Assembly (NCBI GenBank): GCA_029339195.1
Contig: JAPTJF010000165.1
Coordinates: 55,299-119,298 of the forward strand
Origin: Micractinium sp. NFX-FRZ
Taxonomy: Eukaryota; Chlorophyta; Trebouxiophyceae; Chlorellales; Chlorellaceae
Length of the DNA stretch: 64,000 nt
Reading direction: 5' to 3'
Shown here: piece after piece, positions 21,125 through 33,043 of the stretch
Layout: the number at the start of each line of letters is the position of its first letter
Numbering within the stretch: the first letter of the stretch is position 1
Made by a program: the position numbers and the translations under genes
The notes under the pieces: model-generated
The model's database searches: none
Seen by the model: only the letters and a program-made list of their open reading frames with translations
Told to the model about the DNA's origin: nothing

Positions 21125-24100
21125 ATGGAGGGCCTTTCCGGCGAGGCTGCGCCTTCAGCGGAGCAGCCTGCTGAGCAATATGTGCCTCTAGTTCAGCTGG
21201 AGCACACCGGGGAAGCGGAAGAGCCGGAGATGGAGATTTGGCGCCCGGGAGACGCAGCTGCAGCTGCAGCCGCCCTGCGGGCGCTTCCCCTGAGCCCAGC
21301 GCCAGCAGAAGACAAGGAGGTGGTGCCCGATACAGCGGCAGCGCAGGCAGCGCTCGAGCACCCCGCCGCCGCCGACGGCTTGCAGGCGGCAGCCGCAGGC
21401 CAGCCCCCGCCAGCCAATGGCCTGCACCAGGCGCCGGGCCAACAGCCTGTGCAGGACCCAGAGCATCAGCAAGTTGTGGCGGCTGTCCAGGCATCTGTTC
21501 TTGCGACTGTCGAGTCCGGCAGCGTTCCTGCTGCAGGCGATGCGGCGGCGGCGGCGGCGGCGGCGGCACCACCTGCCGAGCAGCAGCAAGATGGCCCTGC
21601 AGCCAGCGCATCTGCAGGCCAAGATGCAGCAGTTCTGCCTGTCACGGGAGCAGACGGCAGCAGTGAGGCAGCGGCGGCAGAGCCAGCAGAAACAGGGGCA
21701 GGCGCAGGCACTGAGGCAGCAGCAGCGGAAGCAGGAGCAGGCACGGGCACTGAGGCAACAGCAGCAGCAGGCGATGGCTCGGCAGCAGGTGCCGACGCAG
21801 CAGGTGCAGCAGATGCTGGCGATGCCGCGGCCGCGCCGGGCGCCGAGCCCGCAGCAGCAGTTGCTGGCGACGCCGCGGCAGCGGCGGCCCCAGGCTCCGG
21901 CAGCCCAGCAGCAGCACAGCAGGCGGCGGACCCGCCTTCCGAGCCGCCGCCCTCCGCGGAACAGGCAGCAGCGGCGTACTACTCTCAGTACGGCCCTGCT
22001 GGCTATGGAGGCTACGCCAGCTCTTACTATGGGGGAGGTGCCGACCCGTATGCTGCTGCAGCCTACTACAGTGGCTATGGGGCATACGCTGGGTATGGTG
22101 CGGGGTACGGAGGCGGCTACAGCTCAGCTTATAGCTACCCAGGTGGGTCTGGCTGCCCGCTTTGTTCTGTGTTCTGCGTGTCCTGTTGTTAGCCTTCACT
22201 TGTCCCCTGCCTGCCTGCCCGCATGCGCAGCCCCCGCACACGCTCAGGCTCCACAAGTGAGCCTGGTGTGCTCAGCACCGGGCGAGCCCCGTTCCCGGCA
22301 ACGCCCGGCTCAGTGGTCGGGTGCTTGCGTGCCGCAGTCTGCACCCCCCAGCTGGGCCGTGGTCCCACTGCTGTGTGGCAGCCGGGGGTGGTAAGTGCGC
22401 CAGGTGGGTGCTGCAGCACAGTGCTCTCCGCACCCCAGCCCGCGCCTGCACCCACAGTCTAATTAGTCGTGCCCTGCTGCCGTTGTGTCCCACCCCTCTG
22501 CAGGCTATGGCGCATACCCTTCTGGATATTATGGGACTGAATATGATTACTACGGCCACGCAGCAGGCGTAGCAGGGTACGGTGCCAGCAGTGGGGAGGC
22601 CGCCGCTGCTGTCGCCAACGCCGCCGCTGCCGCTGCGCCCGGCACGGGTGCCGGCGGCGGCGCAGCAGCTGCCGGCAAGGCAGAGGGCCCTGCTGAGCCG
22701 CTGGTGGTGCAGGAGGTGCCTCTGAAGCCCGCTGTGAGGGAGGGGCAGGCTGAGCCCACAAGGGAGGAGCTGGAGCAGGCCTTTAGGGAGCGGCTGGCTG
22801 ATGTGGGGGCAGCAGGCGGCGGCGCGCATGAGCAGCATCAGCAGCAGGGCGACGCGAAGCAGAAGCAGGTGGGGAGGGGGGTGGGATGGCAAAGGGGGCG
22901 CGGTGCTACGGCTGTGCCAGGAGCAGCTGCCGCTGCGGGATGAGCGGGATACAGTGGGCTGTGCTTGCTCTTCCTCCACCTCCTTCCCGCTTGCAGCAGC
23001 GGCTGCCACACGTGTGTGAGGGTCTCCTGGGACCAGACTGACACCCTGCCCTCAACTGCCTGCCGCACTGCAGGCAGAGCCGCCGCGCCGGCTGGGCCCG
23101 GTCCTGAAAGGTGCCAAGCTGGCAGTCGTGGCCCCCCCGCCACCTGGCGCCACCTCCCCTGGAGCAGTGTTGCTCCAGGGCCCGGCAGAGGTGGCCAAGA
23201 GCCTGCCCGCTGCCAAGCCCCAAGCAGCAGCCGCCCCTGCAGCAGCCAAGCCCGCCGCGCCTCCTGCACTCCCAGCCCCTCCCGCAGCACCCAAGCCCGG
23301 CCCCAAGCCGCTGTTCCTGCCGCCAGCGTTCAGGTGGGCAGGCAACTTTGCAGGCTTGCAGGCACTACGGGTGCAGAGCTCATGAACACGGTGCACCCCA
23401 TACTGCTGCCCCTAGCCTTTGTCCCATGCTTTCCACATGCCCACACAACAAGGCCCCCAATAGCAGCTCCCTGGCCGCCAGAGCCTGCGTGGTGTCTAGG
23501 CTTGCTGACAGTCTTCCTCTCTGCTTCCCTCTTTCCCCTGCCCCTCGCCGCTGCAGGCCGCTGCCCGCAAGCCTGGCAGCAGCACCAGTGCAGCCTTTGT
23601 TCCCGGCAGCTGCTGTCCCAACTGCCCTGGCCGCCGCGGCAGGGCGGCAGTTCTCTCCTATTGTGGCGCACCGGGGGCGCAGCAGGAGCAGGAGCAAGGA
23701 CTGGCGGCATGGTCGGGCGCGAAGTGGTAGCGGCGGTGGGAGCAAGGACCGCCGCATGGTGCGTGGGCGGGGCCGCCGGCGGTTTGGCAGCCGCAGCCGC
23801 AGCGGTGGCAGGAGCAGGAGCAGGATCAGCGGGTCTTCAAGCAGGAGCGCCGGGGGTCGCCGCCACCGCCGCTCGCGCAGCAGCAGCGACCGCCGCGGCC
23901 GCTCACGTCGCTCACGCCGTCGGAGCTACAGCAGGAGCAGCAGCCGCAGCCGCAGCAGGCAGCACCGGCGCACCAAGTCGCCGGTGCCTCGGTGGAACGT
24001 GCCAGCCCCAGCTGCAGCCGACCCAGTGCCACGCTGGAATGTGCCACCGCCGGCAGCAGGGGGGCGGGTGCCTCGCTGGGACATGCCAGCAGCACCAGCA

Positions 24101-25494
24101 GCAGCGGAGGGGCCTGCTTCTCGTTGGGACATGCCGGCAGCGCCAACAGCAGAGGAGCCGGCCTGTCGCTGGACCCTGACGGCAGCACCGGCGGCAGAAG
24201 AGCTGGCGCCCCGCAGGGACGCGTCCCCTGCTGCTCCACAGGCGCCACGTGAAGCACATACGTCGGCGGCGGCAGTGGTGCAGGCCGGCAGCGAGGATGG
24301 CGGCTTGCATGGACAGCTGCGCAAGGCGGCTGCCGATGCACTGGTGCGTCACCGGGCCTCCCAACAGCTCGCAGCCGGCAGCGAGGCAGGCACAACGGCA
24401 GTGCGGCGAGGCGCGCCCCCTGCAACGGCAGCCCAGCAGGCACAGCAGCAAAAGCAGACGCAGGCACAGCCGCAGGCACAGCAGCAGCAGATGCAGCCGC
24501 AGTCGCAGCTGCACGCACAGCAGCAGCAGCAGAAGCAGCCGCAAATGCAGGCACAGCAGCCGCAGAAGCAGCAGCAGAAGCCGCAGAAGCAGCCGCAGCA
24601 GCAGCCACAGATGCAGGCACAGCAGCAGAAGCAGCAGCAGCAGCCGCAGGTGCAGCCACTTCGCCCTGGCAGCAGTTTGTCCGAGGCTCCGGCCCAGGCA
24701 CCGTTGCGCCCACAGCAGGCACAGCAGGCACAGCAAAATGCAGGGGAGCTTGAGCTAGAGGGCTTTGACCCAGAGCAGTATGACTGGGATGCCTTCCTGG
24801 TTGGCGGCACTGTTGTTCTTGACCAGCAGCCGCAGCCGCAGCAGCCTGCCGATGGCAGCCCGCCGTCGGGTGCTGGTGCAGCAGGCGAGGGTGCCGAGGG
24901 CGGGAGCAGCGGGCGCAGCCACAAGCACCACCGTCGCGACCACAGAAGCAAGCACAAGAAGAGGTGAGGGGCCGCTGGCGTGGGTGGTGCCTGCAGGCGC
25001 ATGCTGGAATGAATGCCCGCCGTCTGTGCAGAGAGACCATGCCCAACATTCCGTGTGCAGCAAACACAATCAGGGGTGGTCATCGCATGGTTTTGGCACC
25101 ACCCTCATCCAAACTCTGCGCTTGTTATGCCCTTGCTTCGCTGCTCGTGGTGCAGGCATAAGAAGGATAGGAAGGAGCGGCGGGAGCGGAGACGCGGCAG
25201 CCACAGCCGCAGCCGCTCGCCCTCGCTGTCCCGCTCGCCTGCTAAGCGCCAGCGACGGGAGGACGAGGGGCAGCAGCCTAAGCAGACGGCGGAGGCGGAG
25301 CAGCAGCCGGAGCAGCCGCAGGCAGGGGTGGTGGATGAGTGGGAGGCGGATGCCCAGCTGGCCGCGGTGCTGGAGGGCGGCGGCGGCGTGGAGGAAGCAG
25401 CAGCAGAGGAGCAGCTGGCAGGTTACAATCCTGCTGTCTACGACTGGGAATCCTTCTTGGTAGAGGAAGAAGGTGGGCCCAATGAGGCACCAGC

Positions 25495-25525
<31 letters not shown>

Positions 25526-25669
25526 GCGGCGCCGGGAAACGGGCGCGCTGTGCCGGCAGTGGCCCCTGAGCCGCGCACAGCAGCAAACCGTATCCAGGGG
25601 CATGCGCAGCAAAGCCGGCTGCGATCAGTGCCTCTTCCCGAGACTCCGCTGGTGGCTCAGGCCCACTGA
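21125..25669 (+). CDS. Low-complexity RS-domain nuclear protein
   Basis: I do not recognise an orthologue. The start MEGLSGEAAPSAEQPAEQYV is followed by an Ala/Glu-rich region and then Tyr/Gly-rich, prion-like segments (21980-22140 and 22500-22570). A short charged helix, REELEQAFRERLADV, lies near 22765. An Arg/Ser region with many RS/SR dipeptides spans 23660-23970, as in splicing regulators. Five degenerate repeats around R-W-(N/D)-(V/M)-P follow at 23975-24185, then a Gln-rich stretch. Two related motifs, FDPEQYDWDAFLV (24765) and YNPAVYDWESFLV (25425), stand on either side of Lys/Arg-rich and second RS regions. The protein ends TPLVAQAH. Composition suggests a pre-mRNA processing or nuclear-condensate protein; this is inference. 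Seven or eight exons are seen. Confidence 0.7.
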
Positions 25670-25981
25670 GCTCGGATGCAAACGCACCAGCAGTGGCGGG
25701 TGGGGCGCGCTCGAGCTGCGGCGTATTGCAAACAGGGCACTGCTCAGTAGTTGGCTGTGTGGAAATTCATCATGTAAAAGGCTGTAAACGCATATGACAT
25801 GGGTCAGGGCAGGGGGGAGGGGGCTGTAATCGTGGCTTCTGGCATGCACCTTTAAATAGGCTTCTGCATGCACCGTGATCTACGCCACCGGAGTTACCGC
25901 CAGCTGTCGGCCTCACTTACATCAACTCGCCGGCGCTGACTTGCTCCGCACTCGAACTGCTTGCTTTGCTGCCGCGTCGCC
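25670..25981. promoter_or_regulatory. Tandem intergenic region with poly(A) signals and a TATA-like box
   Basis: TGTAA occurs at 25773, 25783 and 25825 after the RS-domain gene. tttaaatagg at 25851-25860, about 120 bases before the lipase start, could act as a TATA-like element for the next gene. Confidence 0.45.
25773..25777 (+). terminator. TGTAA poly(A) signal of the RS-domain gene
   Basis: This is the first of two adjacent TGTAA elements (25773 and 25783), 104 bases after the stop codon. Confidence 0.6.
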
Positions 25982-28900
25982 ATGCTAGCGGCAGCACAGG
26001 GCGGGGCGACCGCAGCTATCCACGGCGCCGCTCTCGTTTCTGCCCTGCACGCGGTTTGCTACCGGGAGGCCCAAGAGGCGTTTATCTGCTCAGTAGAAGG
26101 CGTAGGCAAGGTGAGGCTACGGGCAGTCGCAAGGTGCGGCAGTCAAGCAAGCTTGGGCCGCGGGCGGCTGCAATTCAGAGTGCTGGCGCTCGGAGTGCTT
26201 ATGTGCCCGCTGGCACGAGTTTATGTGCAAGAGAGCGCCGCCCGGGGCATGTCGGCGCGCTGCGAGCTGGGAGCGGCCAGTCGGCGCCGCTACCCCGCCC
26301 GCTGGGGCGCCCCGCCGCCTGGGTGCCTCCTGCTGCGGTTGCCGGCTGCATTTGCAGCGCCACGCACATGCAAGTACTGTAGCAAACTCTACAGTTTTAT
26401 TGCTGCAATACCTAAGCTAAATCCGAAATCCCCTACTCTATCAGTATGGTGCCAACAGTCAACCCCCCGGTTGTGCGCCACGTGTGCGTTGTTGACATCA
26501 GCACCAACCTGTGCACACCCCACTTGCAATCTGCAGGGTGCCTCGCGCTGCCTCCGCTCGGCGCTCGCGGTGCTCACCGGCGACGGTGATCCCGAAGGCA
26601 GCGGGTGCAGCGGCTGCGGGCTGCTGAGCACCCAGCACTGCAGCGCCCAGGCAGACCCGCACAGCCACTCGCACTCCGTGCTGGATGTTGTGGGCTATGG
26701 ACACGCCGCCCTTGCTGCCTTCTATGCCACCTTCACCACAGCCTTCCACAACAAGAGCTACTGGACAGCGGTAGCACTGCTCGACCTGACCGCCCTGCTG
26801 GCGGTGTGGCGCAAGCACAAGGAGGCGCATGCAGAGGCGGCGGCGGCAGCCAGCCTGCGCCGTGCAGCAGCAGATCCATCCAACCCAGCCACCACCAGCG
26901 TGCCGCGACCAGACAGCGCTGAGATGACGCTGCTGCAGGCTGCGGCGGCACACTCCAAGGCTGCCTATGGAGCGCCAGCCGCAAGTGGGCACGTCTCCAC
27001 TGCCGCCAGCTACCTGTCGCTCATCACGCTGGGCCAGGCCACGTGAGTGCTGGCCGCGCGTGCGGGGAGAGCGGGAAAGCGAGTAGGGCAGTGCGGGTTG
27101 GCGGCTGCTCCTCGTTAGAATGGCAGTTTAACTGTTCGCTGAAGAGGTGAATGCCACTCCTGTTCACATATTGAGCCGCCCCCCTGTTCACCTGCCCTTC
27201 CATCTGCAGGCGCAATGCGCCGCGGCACATCCCCCCGGCGGCGCATCTTCGCGGCGTGCACCAGCTCACGGGCTGCCCGCCCGCCGACGTGCTGGCGGCG
27301 CAGTGGACCGCGCACCTGCACCGCCCCTCCTTCTACGTCGCCCTCGACCGCCAGCGGCGCTTTGTGGTGGTGTCCATCCGTGGCACGCTGCAGGTTTGTT
27401 CGGGCCGGCAGGCTATATTGTTGCTTGGCTTCCATTCCGATATTGTAGCAAATGCAATCAAGGGTGTTGGTGGCATAGCTGTTGGCTGGCAGGACTGGGG
27501 AGGTGAGCCAACTTGCCCCCTGTCTGGCACGATCCTGGCTTGTTGAGCAGAGAGCTGGCACCTCGCAGCCACGGCTGCTGTTGCTCCCTGCCCCAGCCTA
27601 TAGCTCCCTGTTCTCACCACTACAATTCCGTGCCCTCATCCCCCTGCCTGCAGCTGGGGGACTATGCAACAGTGCTGGATGCAGTGCCGCAGCCCATCAG
27701 CGTGTGCGGCATTAGCGGCCACGTGCACGGGGGCTTCCTGGCAGCTGCCCGCAACTTGCTACCCCCAGTCAGCGCAGCGCTGCAGGCCGCGGCACGCGAC
27801 TGCCCCGGTTGGCCGGTGCTTGTGACGGGCCATTCTTTGGGCGGTGGCGTAGCGGCTGTGCTGACCATGCTGCTGGTGGAGCAGCGGCAGCGGTGGGAGC
27901 AGCAGCAGGCTGAGGAGCGGCTGCAGGAAGGGGAGCAGCTGCAGCAGCAGCAGCAGCAGATGTGGCGCCAGCTGGGCGGGCTGCGCTGCGTGGGCGTGGG
28001 GGCCGCTGCAGCGTTCTGCAAGACGCTAGGCATGGCCTGCAAGCCCCACGTTACCTCGGTGCTCTATGGGTAAGCAAACACGGCAAGGTGGCATTGCATA
28101 ATAGCGTCGGGGTGGGTGGACGGGCGGTATGGAATCGAGCCCCAGGGTGGGCTAGTGGGAAGGCTGTCCGGAAGATCTTGGAACAGCTGCGCTGGCTGGG
28201 GCAGTCAATTTGCAGCCTTGTGTGGAGGCCGCCTCACTTTGCTCGCCTCTGTATGTTGCCTCACCTCCAGCCATACCCTGCTGCCCTCCCTTGTGTGACC
28301 TTTCCGCAGGGCCGACTGCCTGCCCATGTTCTCAGTTCTGGGGGCGCGCCTGCTCATTGAGGAGGTCCACGCCAAGAGCCGGGCAGCAGCAGCCGTCAGC
28401 AGTCTGCTGCGGCGCAGCACACGCTTTGGCTGGCGGCGCGGCGGCGGCGCTGCCGGCAGCAGCAGCGAGAACGGCAGCGGGGCGGGTGCCCTGCCGGACA
28501 GCTTGATGCGCAGCGCCAGCACCGCCAGCGCCAGCAGTGCTGCCAGCAGCCTTACGTGTGAGCTTGTGTGCGGCGCCGGAGGCTGCCGCGGGCTGTGCAC
28601 CTGCGTGTCAAACTCAGCTTCTGAGCTGGCAGAGATTGAGGATGCCAGCAGCACCCCACCCAGCAGCTGCAGCACCCCGCCCGCCGCGGCCGGCCCCTGC
28701 GGCATCGGCGGTGCCAGCCGCCTGCAGCGCTGCAGCAGCACCTGCAGCAGCGCCAGCACTGCCAGCATCGCCGCATTTGCCGCGGATGCCTGCGCCGACC
28801 GTGGCGCTGCCCTTGTTCCCATGTTCCCGCCCGGCCGCATCCTCTGGCTGCTGCCACCTGGCGATGGCCAGGCAGGCGCGGCAGCGCCAGAGGGGGCAGG

Positions 28901-29054
28901 CGGCAAGAAGGGGGAGCAGGTCAGGCCAGCGGCTGCCCCCCAGCTGGTGGAGACTGACCAGTCCGCCTTTGAGCGCTTCCTCTTCACGATCGAGACTGCG
29001 CACGTGCACTTGCCTGACAACTACATTCAGGCCATTGATGCAGTGGCGGCATAG
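25982..29054 (+). CDS. Class 3 lipase (sn1-specific DAG lipase-like)
   Basis: This is an alpha/beta-hydrolase predicted to cleave an acyl ester, probably diacylglycerol or a galactolipid. The nucleophile elbow GHSLGG is at about 27828-27845, preceded by the conserved ISGHVHGGFLAAAR. Strand sequence RFVVVSIRGTL (27355-27390) matches the conserved region that starts the lipase_3 core. The N-terminal part (26530-27040) has a long helical stretch typical of DAG-lipase homologues. A low-complexity Ser/Ala insert spans 28440-28800. The C-terminal motif GRILWLLPPG, followed after an insert by FLFTIETAHVHLPDNYIQA, is characteristic of this lipase group. ATG at 25982 is the first in-frame Met. Exon 1 ends GVGK|gtgagg and the next begins after aatctgcag. 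Confidence 0.85.
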
Positions 29055-29668
29055 CCTCGACCTTAGCCTCACGCCTCACGTCATATCAACACCTTGACCC
29101 TTGCAGACCCCTGTCCGTCCTGTGCAAGGCGGTGCAGGGGGCTGCCCGTGCTGGTGCTGTGTGCTTCAACCGCCACCAGCCAGACCAGTCTGCCACCGCT
29201 CCTTGCCTTGCTTCACATAACCAGCAACAACCAGATAGCCTCTTTCTCCAACGACTGTACCTGCTTGCCTTGCGCCCCCGTTTTCCGCCCATTGAGATCA
29301 AACATCATGTCAGACGGCTTGCTTCCTTCGCTCCACGGCACAGCCAAGCAATGCGCCATGCCTCTCCCACGAATCCTCCCTTTGCATGCTTTGACAGTCA
29401 ATAGAACAGCCCCGGTTTTCTCGGCACCGCACCCCAATTTTCCCTCGTCGGCAGCGCTCTGTCCTACCTCCTCTCATCGGGCAGCTAGCTGTGCCCCACC
29501 TGCTTTCATCTGTTCCCTTGCTCCCCTTCCATCGCACCCCCTTTAATTCAGAGCTCCTTACACAACGCAGCAATCAAGGCGAGGCCAAGCATGCGCGCTT
29601 CTATCCCATGCACCCAAGCGAACCCGCAGCTTGCCCAGTTGCACCAGCGCCCCGCGGCTGTCGGCCAT
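29055..29668. other. Convergent 3' intergenic region
   Basis: This lies between the stops of the lipase (+) and the small membrane protein (-). No TGTAA signal or supported gene is seen. Confidence 0.45.
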
Positions 29669-30526
29669 TCAAGGGGTCTTTGCGCCGCCAGCGTGCCCAC
29701 CAGCAGCGTTGGTGTCGGTGGTGGGGATGCCTGGGAAGTGAGGCTCCTGCAAAGAGGAGCAGGATGGGTGAACATGAGGTGAAGGTCAGTGTAGCGGCAG
29801 AGGGGGAGGCAGGGGTGAAGGGGGGGTGCAGGAACATGCCGGTGGTGCCGAGAGCACCTGCTGCCATGCAGAGCTGGGCCGGCGCAGGCAGCGTGGGCAA
29901 GGGCGGTGCCCCTGGCATCGGCAGCATTTCCATACCATCAGTGCTGCAGCTCCCCTTGTTCACAAATCCAGTGCCCCTCCGCACCTTCTGCACGGTCTCC
30001 TTGAAGTGCTCATCGCCCGGCTGCACCTTCTCGCCGTGCCGCCCAAACTTCTGCACCGCTTCCTCTGCACGACATGGCACAGCATGCAAGGCACTGTGAT
30101 TATCCATAGCAGGCCCATCAGTCGGCATGCAGGACGCGTTGCTCGGGTCCAGAACGGGAGCAGCGTGGCTGGCACAGCGGCGGGCCCCACACAAGCTAAG
30201 CTGCGCATCTAATAGCCCCGGGCTTCGTGCCCCGGCGCTCCACTGCCCACCCTGCTTCTTCTCAATGTCCTTCTGGGAGGAGAAGTACCACCAGGTTGCG
30301 CCGACAGCGCCCAGGACCATGGCCGCTGCGCAGCACAGCGGGCGGCAGGGAGGCGGGAGGCAACAACAATGGCGCGCTGTGGGTGGGAGGTGAGCGAGGG
30401 AGCGCGCCCCTACGCGGCATAAAGGGTCGCCGATTTGCAGCCCATTGCGACGCAGCTGTGGTCCCCGCACTCCTGGCCTCACCCTTGTATACGGGCATGC
30501 GGTTCTCGCCGCCGCCGGCAAACGCC
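29669..30526 (-). CDS. Small single-pass membrane protein, 5' end missing
   Basis: Four exons join in correct phase: 30526-30483, 30325-30251, 30064-29985 and 29746-29669. They give about 90 residues ending GGAKTP. After AFAGGGENRMPVYK comes a hydrophobic helix, AAMVLGAVGATWWYF, then a soluble tail with DIEKKQ, FGRHGEKVQPGDEHFKETVQK and EPHFPGIPTTDTN. The first exon with the start codon is upstream, after a good acceptor (cccgtgctgcag), and I could not place it. A frame open back to an ATG at 30672 would avoid that intron. The shape (one N-terminal helix, short tail, possible RAFAGG presequence end) suggests a mitochondrial inner-membrane or complex-associated protein. This is a guess. Confidence 0.55.
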
Positions 30527-31217
30527 CTGCAGCACGGGGGACTCGGAGTGGTGCAGGGAGGCCAACATTTTTGAAAATTCTTTGGCGTATGACTGCGCGT
30601 TGCCCTGGTCCTTCGCACAACCTCAAATGCTCCCTCTGCTGCCGGCTGAGCAATGCCTTCAGCACCACGCATCCTCACCTAACCTGCACAAGCGGGGGCA
30701 GGGGCGGGGGAGGGGCGAGCAGCTGCTCAGTCAACGAGTCTCACCCAAGCGCAGCCTGGCTTGGAAACGCTGCCTGCAGCCTTCCAAACCGAGGGGACAG
30801 GCCTCAGCTGGCTGCCCAGCAATGCCTGGAGGCTCCAAGGCCCGCACCTGCCAGGGCAGGCCTTGAGGAGCCATGGCTGCACCACAAAAGTCTAAAACGG
30901 GGAGGAGGCCCGTGGACGGCTTATGCTGCACTACGATGCTGGCGCCACGAGCTGAAACCTCTACTGGAAGAGTGCAAAACAAGAGCATCAACCAGCTTCC
31001 ACCCTTCTGCCGCCGCTGCCGTGGTGACCATGTGGCGGCAGCTGGTAGGGTGGTGCTGCCAATGCAGTTGCTTGCTCCACCACTGGCCGCCGTTTTGGCC
31101 AGCTTCACACATCACACGCTTCCTGGCAAGCCGTCCGCGCTATTTAGCGAGCAACACCGCCCCATGTCGGCGCTGGCGCCTCCCGCAAGCTGCAGCGGAA
31201 CACTACGGCCTTTGTCA
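30527..31217. promoter_or_regulatory. Divergent region, probable first exon of the minus gene
   Basis: This region separates the small membrane protein gene (-) from the GNAT gene (+). The missing first exon of the former probably lies here. One minus-strand candidate near 31030 begins MVTTAAAAEGWKLVDALVL, but its phase does not fit exon 2. Confidence 0.35.
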
Positions 31218-32633
31218 ATGATACAATGCGCTCATCGACAACTGCCATGGCAACCCTGTCCCGCAACGGAGTGGAGGTTGCCAGAGCCCAGCCGGCGAGG
31301 GAGCAGGAGGCTGCGTAGGCTAGCAGCAGCAGCAGCAGAGGTGAGTCGGTGCCCAGGTGTCGGGATGATCAGCGCAAGGCTTTAGTGGGCCGCTATGCAG
31401 CAATCAGCCGCCGCCGCCCACGACCACCGCCACCAGTGCCGCTGCCTGTCCCCTGCTTTGCCTCTCCTCAGTGCCAAGCCTCTCTACCTGAGCTGCGCAC
31501 CCTGACCCGGACGCTGCTTCCTCGCTGCTGCAGGGTGCGGCAGCAGCGGCGGCACCTGCAGCAGCAGCAGCGGCAGCAGATGCCGCAACGGCAGCAGCAG
31601 CAGCAGGCGGCTGCGACTTTGCAGTGCAGCATGACCTGCCTTGGGGCACGCTGGTGATCCGGCCAGCACGAGTGGACGACGTGGGTGCTGCCTCGGTGCT
31701 GCTCACCCGCGCGTTTGCAGGCTCGCAGCAGGGTGTGCCAATCCAGGACGCCCGCCAGTACTGCCTAGACTGCATCACACACCCGCCCAGCGAAGCAGTG
31801 CTGCTGGTTGCGCGGCTGCAGCCAGCAGGCAAGGGGTTTAAGGCGCCATGCGCAGGCTGGTGGCCTGCATTGCAGCCGCCCGCTTCTGGACAGCGTGCAA
31901 GCTGTGTGTCTTCTTCCACGTATTGGTACCAGCATTTCATGCATGCTGCAGGCCAGAGGCATGCACGCCACACACGCGCCGGCCGCTGGCCTCCCTCCTC
32001 CCTGTGGCGCCCCCGCTCACCTGCCTGCCCACCCCCGCCCCTCTCCCCAATTGTGCCGCAGACCCTTCGTTGCTGCCCCCCCGCCAGACCACCCGCCTGG
32101 TGGCCACCGCAGGCCTCTCCTTCTGCCGCCAAACACGGGAGGAGTTCCCATCACTGCAGCCGCCAGACGACGCAGGTGAGGAGCAGCGCAGGGGGGGCGG
32201 CTGGCGGGGGCCCAGCGGCCGGGAGGCGGCACCAGCCGGGCGTACGCCGCAGTGTGCCTTCTGGCATGCAGGCTGTGCCGGTTGGCGGTACGTTTCAGCC
32301 TCTCGTTCCACAGCCCTTGAGAACCTTCCCTGCAGGCCTGCGCTCAGCTTCTCCCCCCCGCATCACCCTCCCACCCCCGCAGTCTACCTCTCCAACATGG
32401 CAGTCGACACCAAGCTGCGGCGGCAGGGCCTGGCCCGCCTCATGCTGTGCACAGCTGAGGCGCTCGCCGCCTCGCGTGGCTTCAAGGCCATCTACCTGCA
32501 TGCCAGGCTGTCGGATGCGCCAGCTCAGCAGCTCTACATGTCCTCCGGATACCAGATGGTGGACAAGGACAACGGGCTGCTGGCAAAAGTGCGGGGCATC
32601 ACGCCGCGCGCGCTGATGCAGAAGAGCTTGTGA
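31218..32633 (+). CDS. GNAT-family N-acetyltransferase, probably plastid-targeted
   Basis: Four exons (31218-31340, 31534-31828, 32062-32175, 32383-32633) total 783 bases, giving 260 residues. The first exon is Arg-rich without acidic runs, like an organelle transit peptide. An Ala run follows, and then the GNAT fold begins at TLVIRPARVDDVGAASVLL. The acetyl-CoA-binding core is in the last exon: YLSNMAVDTKLRRQGLARLM (the R-x2-G-x-A form of the Q/R-x-x-G-x-G/A loop). It then continues ALAASRGFKAIYLHA and AQQLYMSSGYQMV. The second intron starts with GC (CCAGCAG|gcaagg) and gives ADPSLLPP in frame. The substrate may be a protein N-terminus, a lysine or a small amine; the sequence does not decide. 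Confidence 0.85.
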
Positions 32634-33043
32634 GAGTGGGCGTGCGGCGACAGGAGCACGGCTGGCTGCTGCCTGCGAGAGCGCCAGTACTGCGCGTGCC
32701 GTGCGCCCCACTCTCCCACCCATTGCTTGACCCCTTGTACCATCACTGCTGCCCCCATTTTCTACTTGGGTGGGCGTCTTGCCTGCATGCGTTCCTTTCC
32801 CGACCCACATCTCAGGACTGATTGATCCTCGATTGATATGCTACTTCATGCGACGGGCTGGTTTTCCTCTTTGGCTCCGCACCCCGTCCACATGCAGTCA
32901 TGCCCTCCCTGTGGTCCTATCCAGCACTGGTACCGTCTCCCCCTCCCTCTGCCTCAACCACTGACACTTTCTGCTGCCCTGCACGGTTGAGGCGTTCACA
33001 GCATAACAAGAGATCATCAGTGAGATCATCAGTGAGATCCCCA
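32634..33043. other. Convergent 3' region
   Basis: Apart from a 15-bp tandem repeat (gagatcatcagt, 33010-33036) just beyond the stop of the minus gene, nothing is seen. No TGTAA signal is apparent. Confidence 0.4.

Noticed and set aside
23826..25067. Long minus-strand open frame opposite the RS-domain gene
   Set aside because: It is an antisense shadow of Gln/Arg/Ser codons; it spans an intron and lacks any recognisable motif.
30541..30672. Open frame AQSYAKEFSKMLASLHH as first exon of the small membrane protein
   Set aside because: Its frame and phase do not connect to the supported exon starting at 30526, and the intervening distance is too short for an intron.
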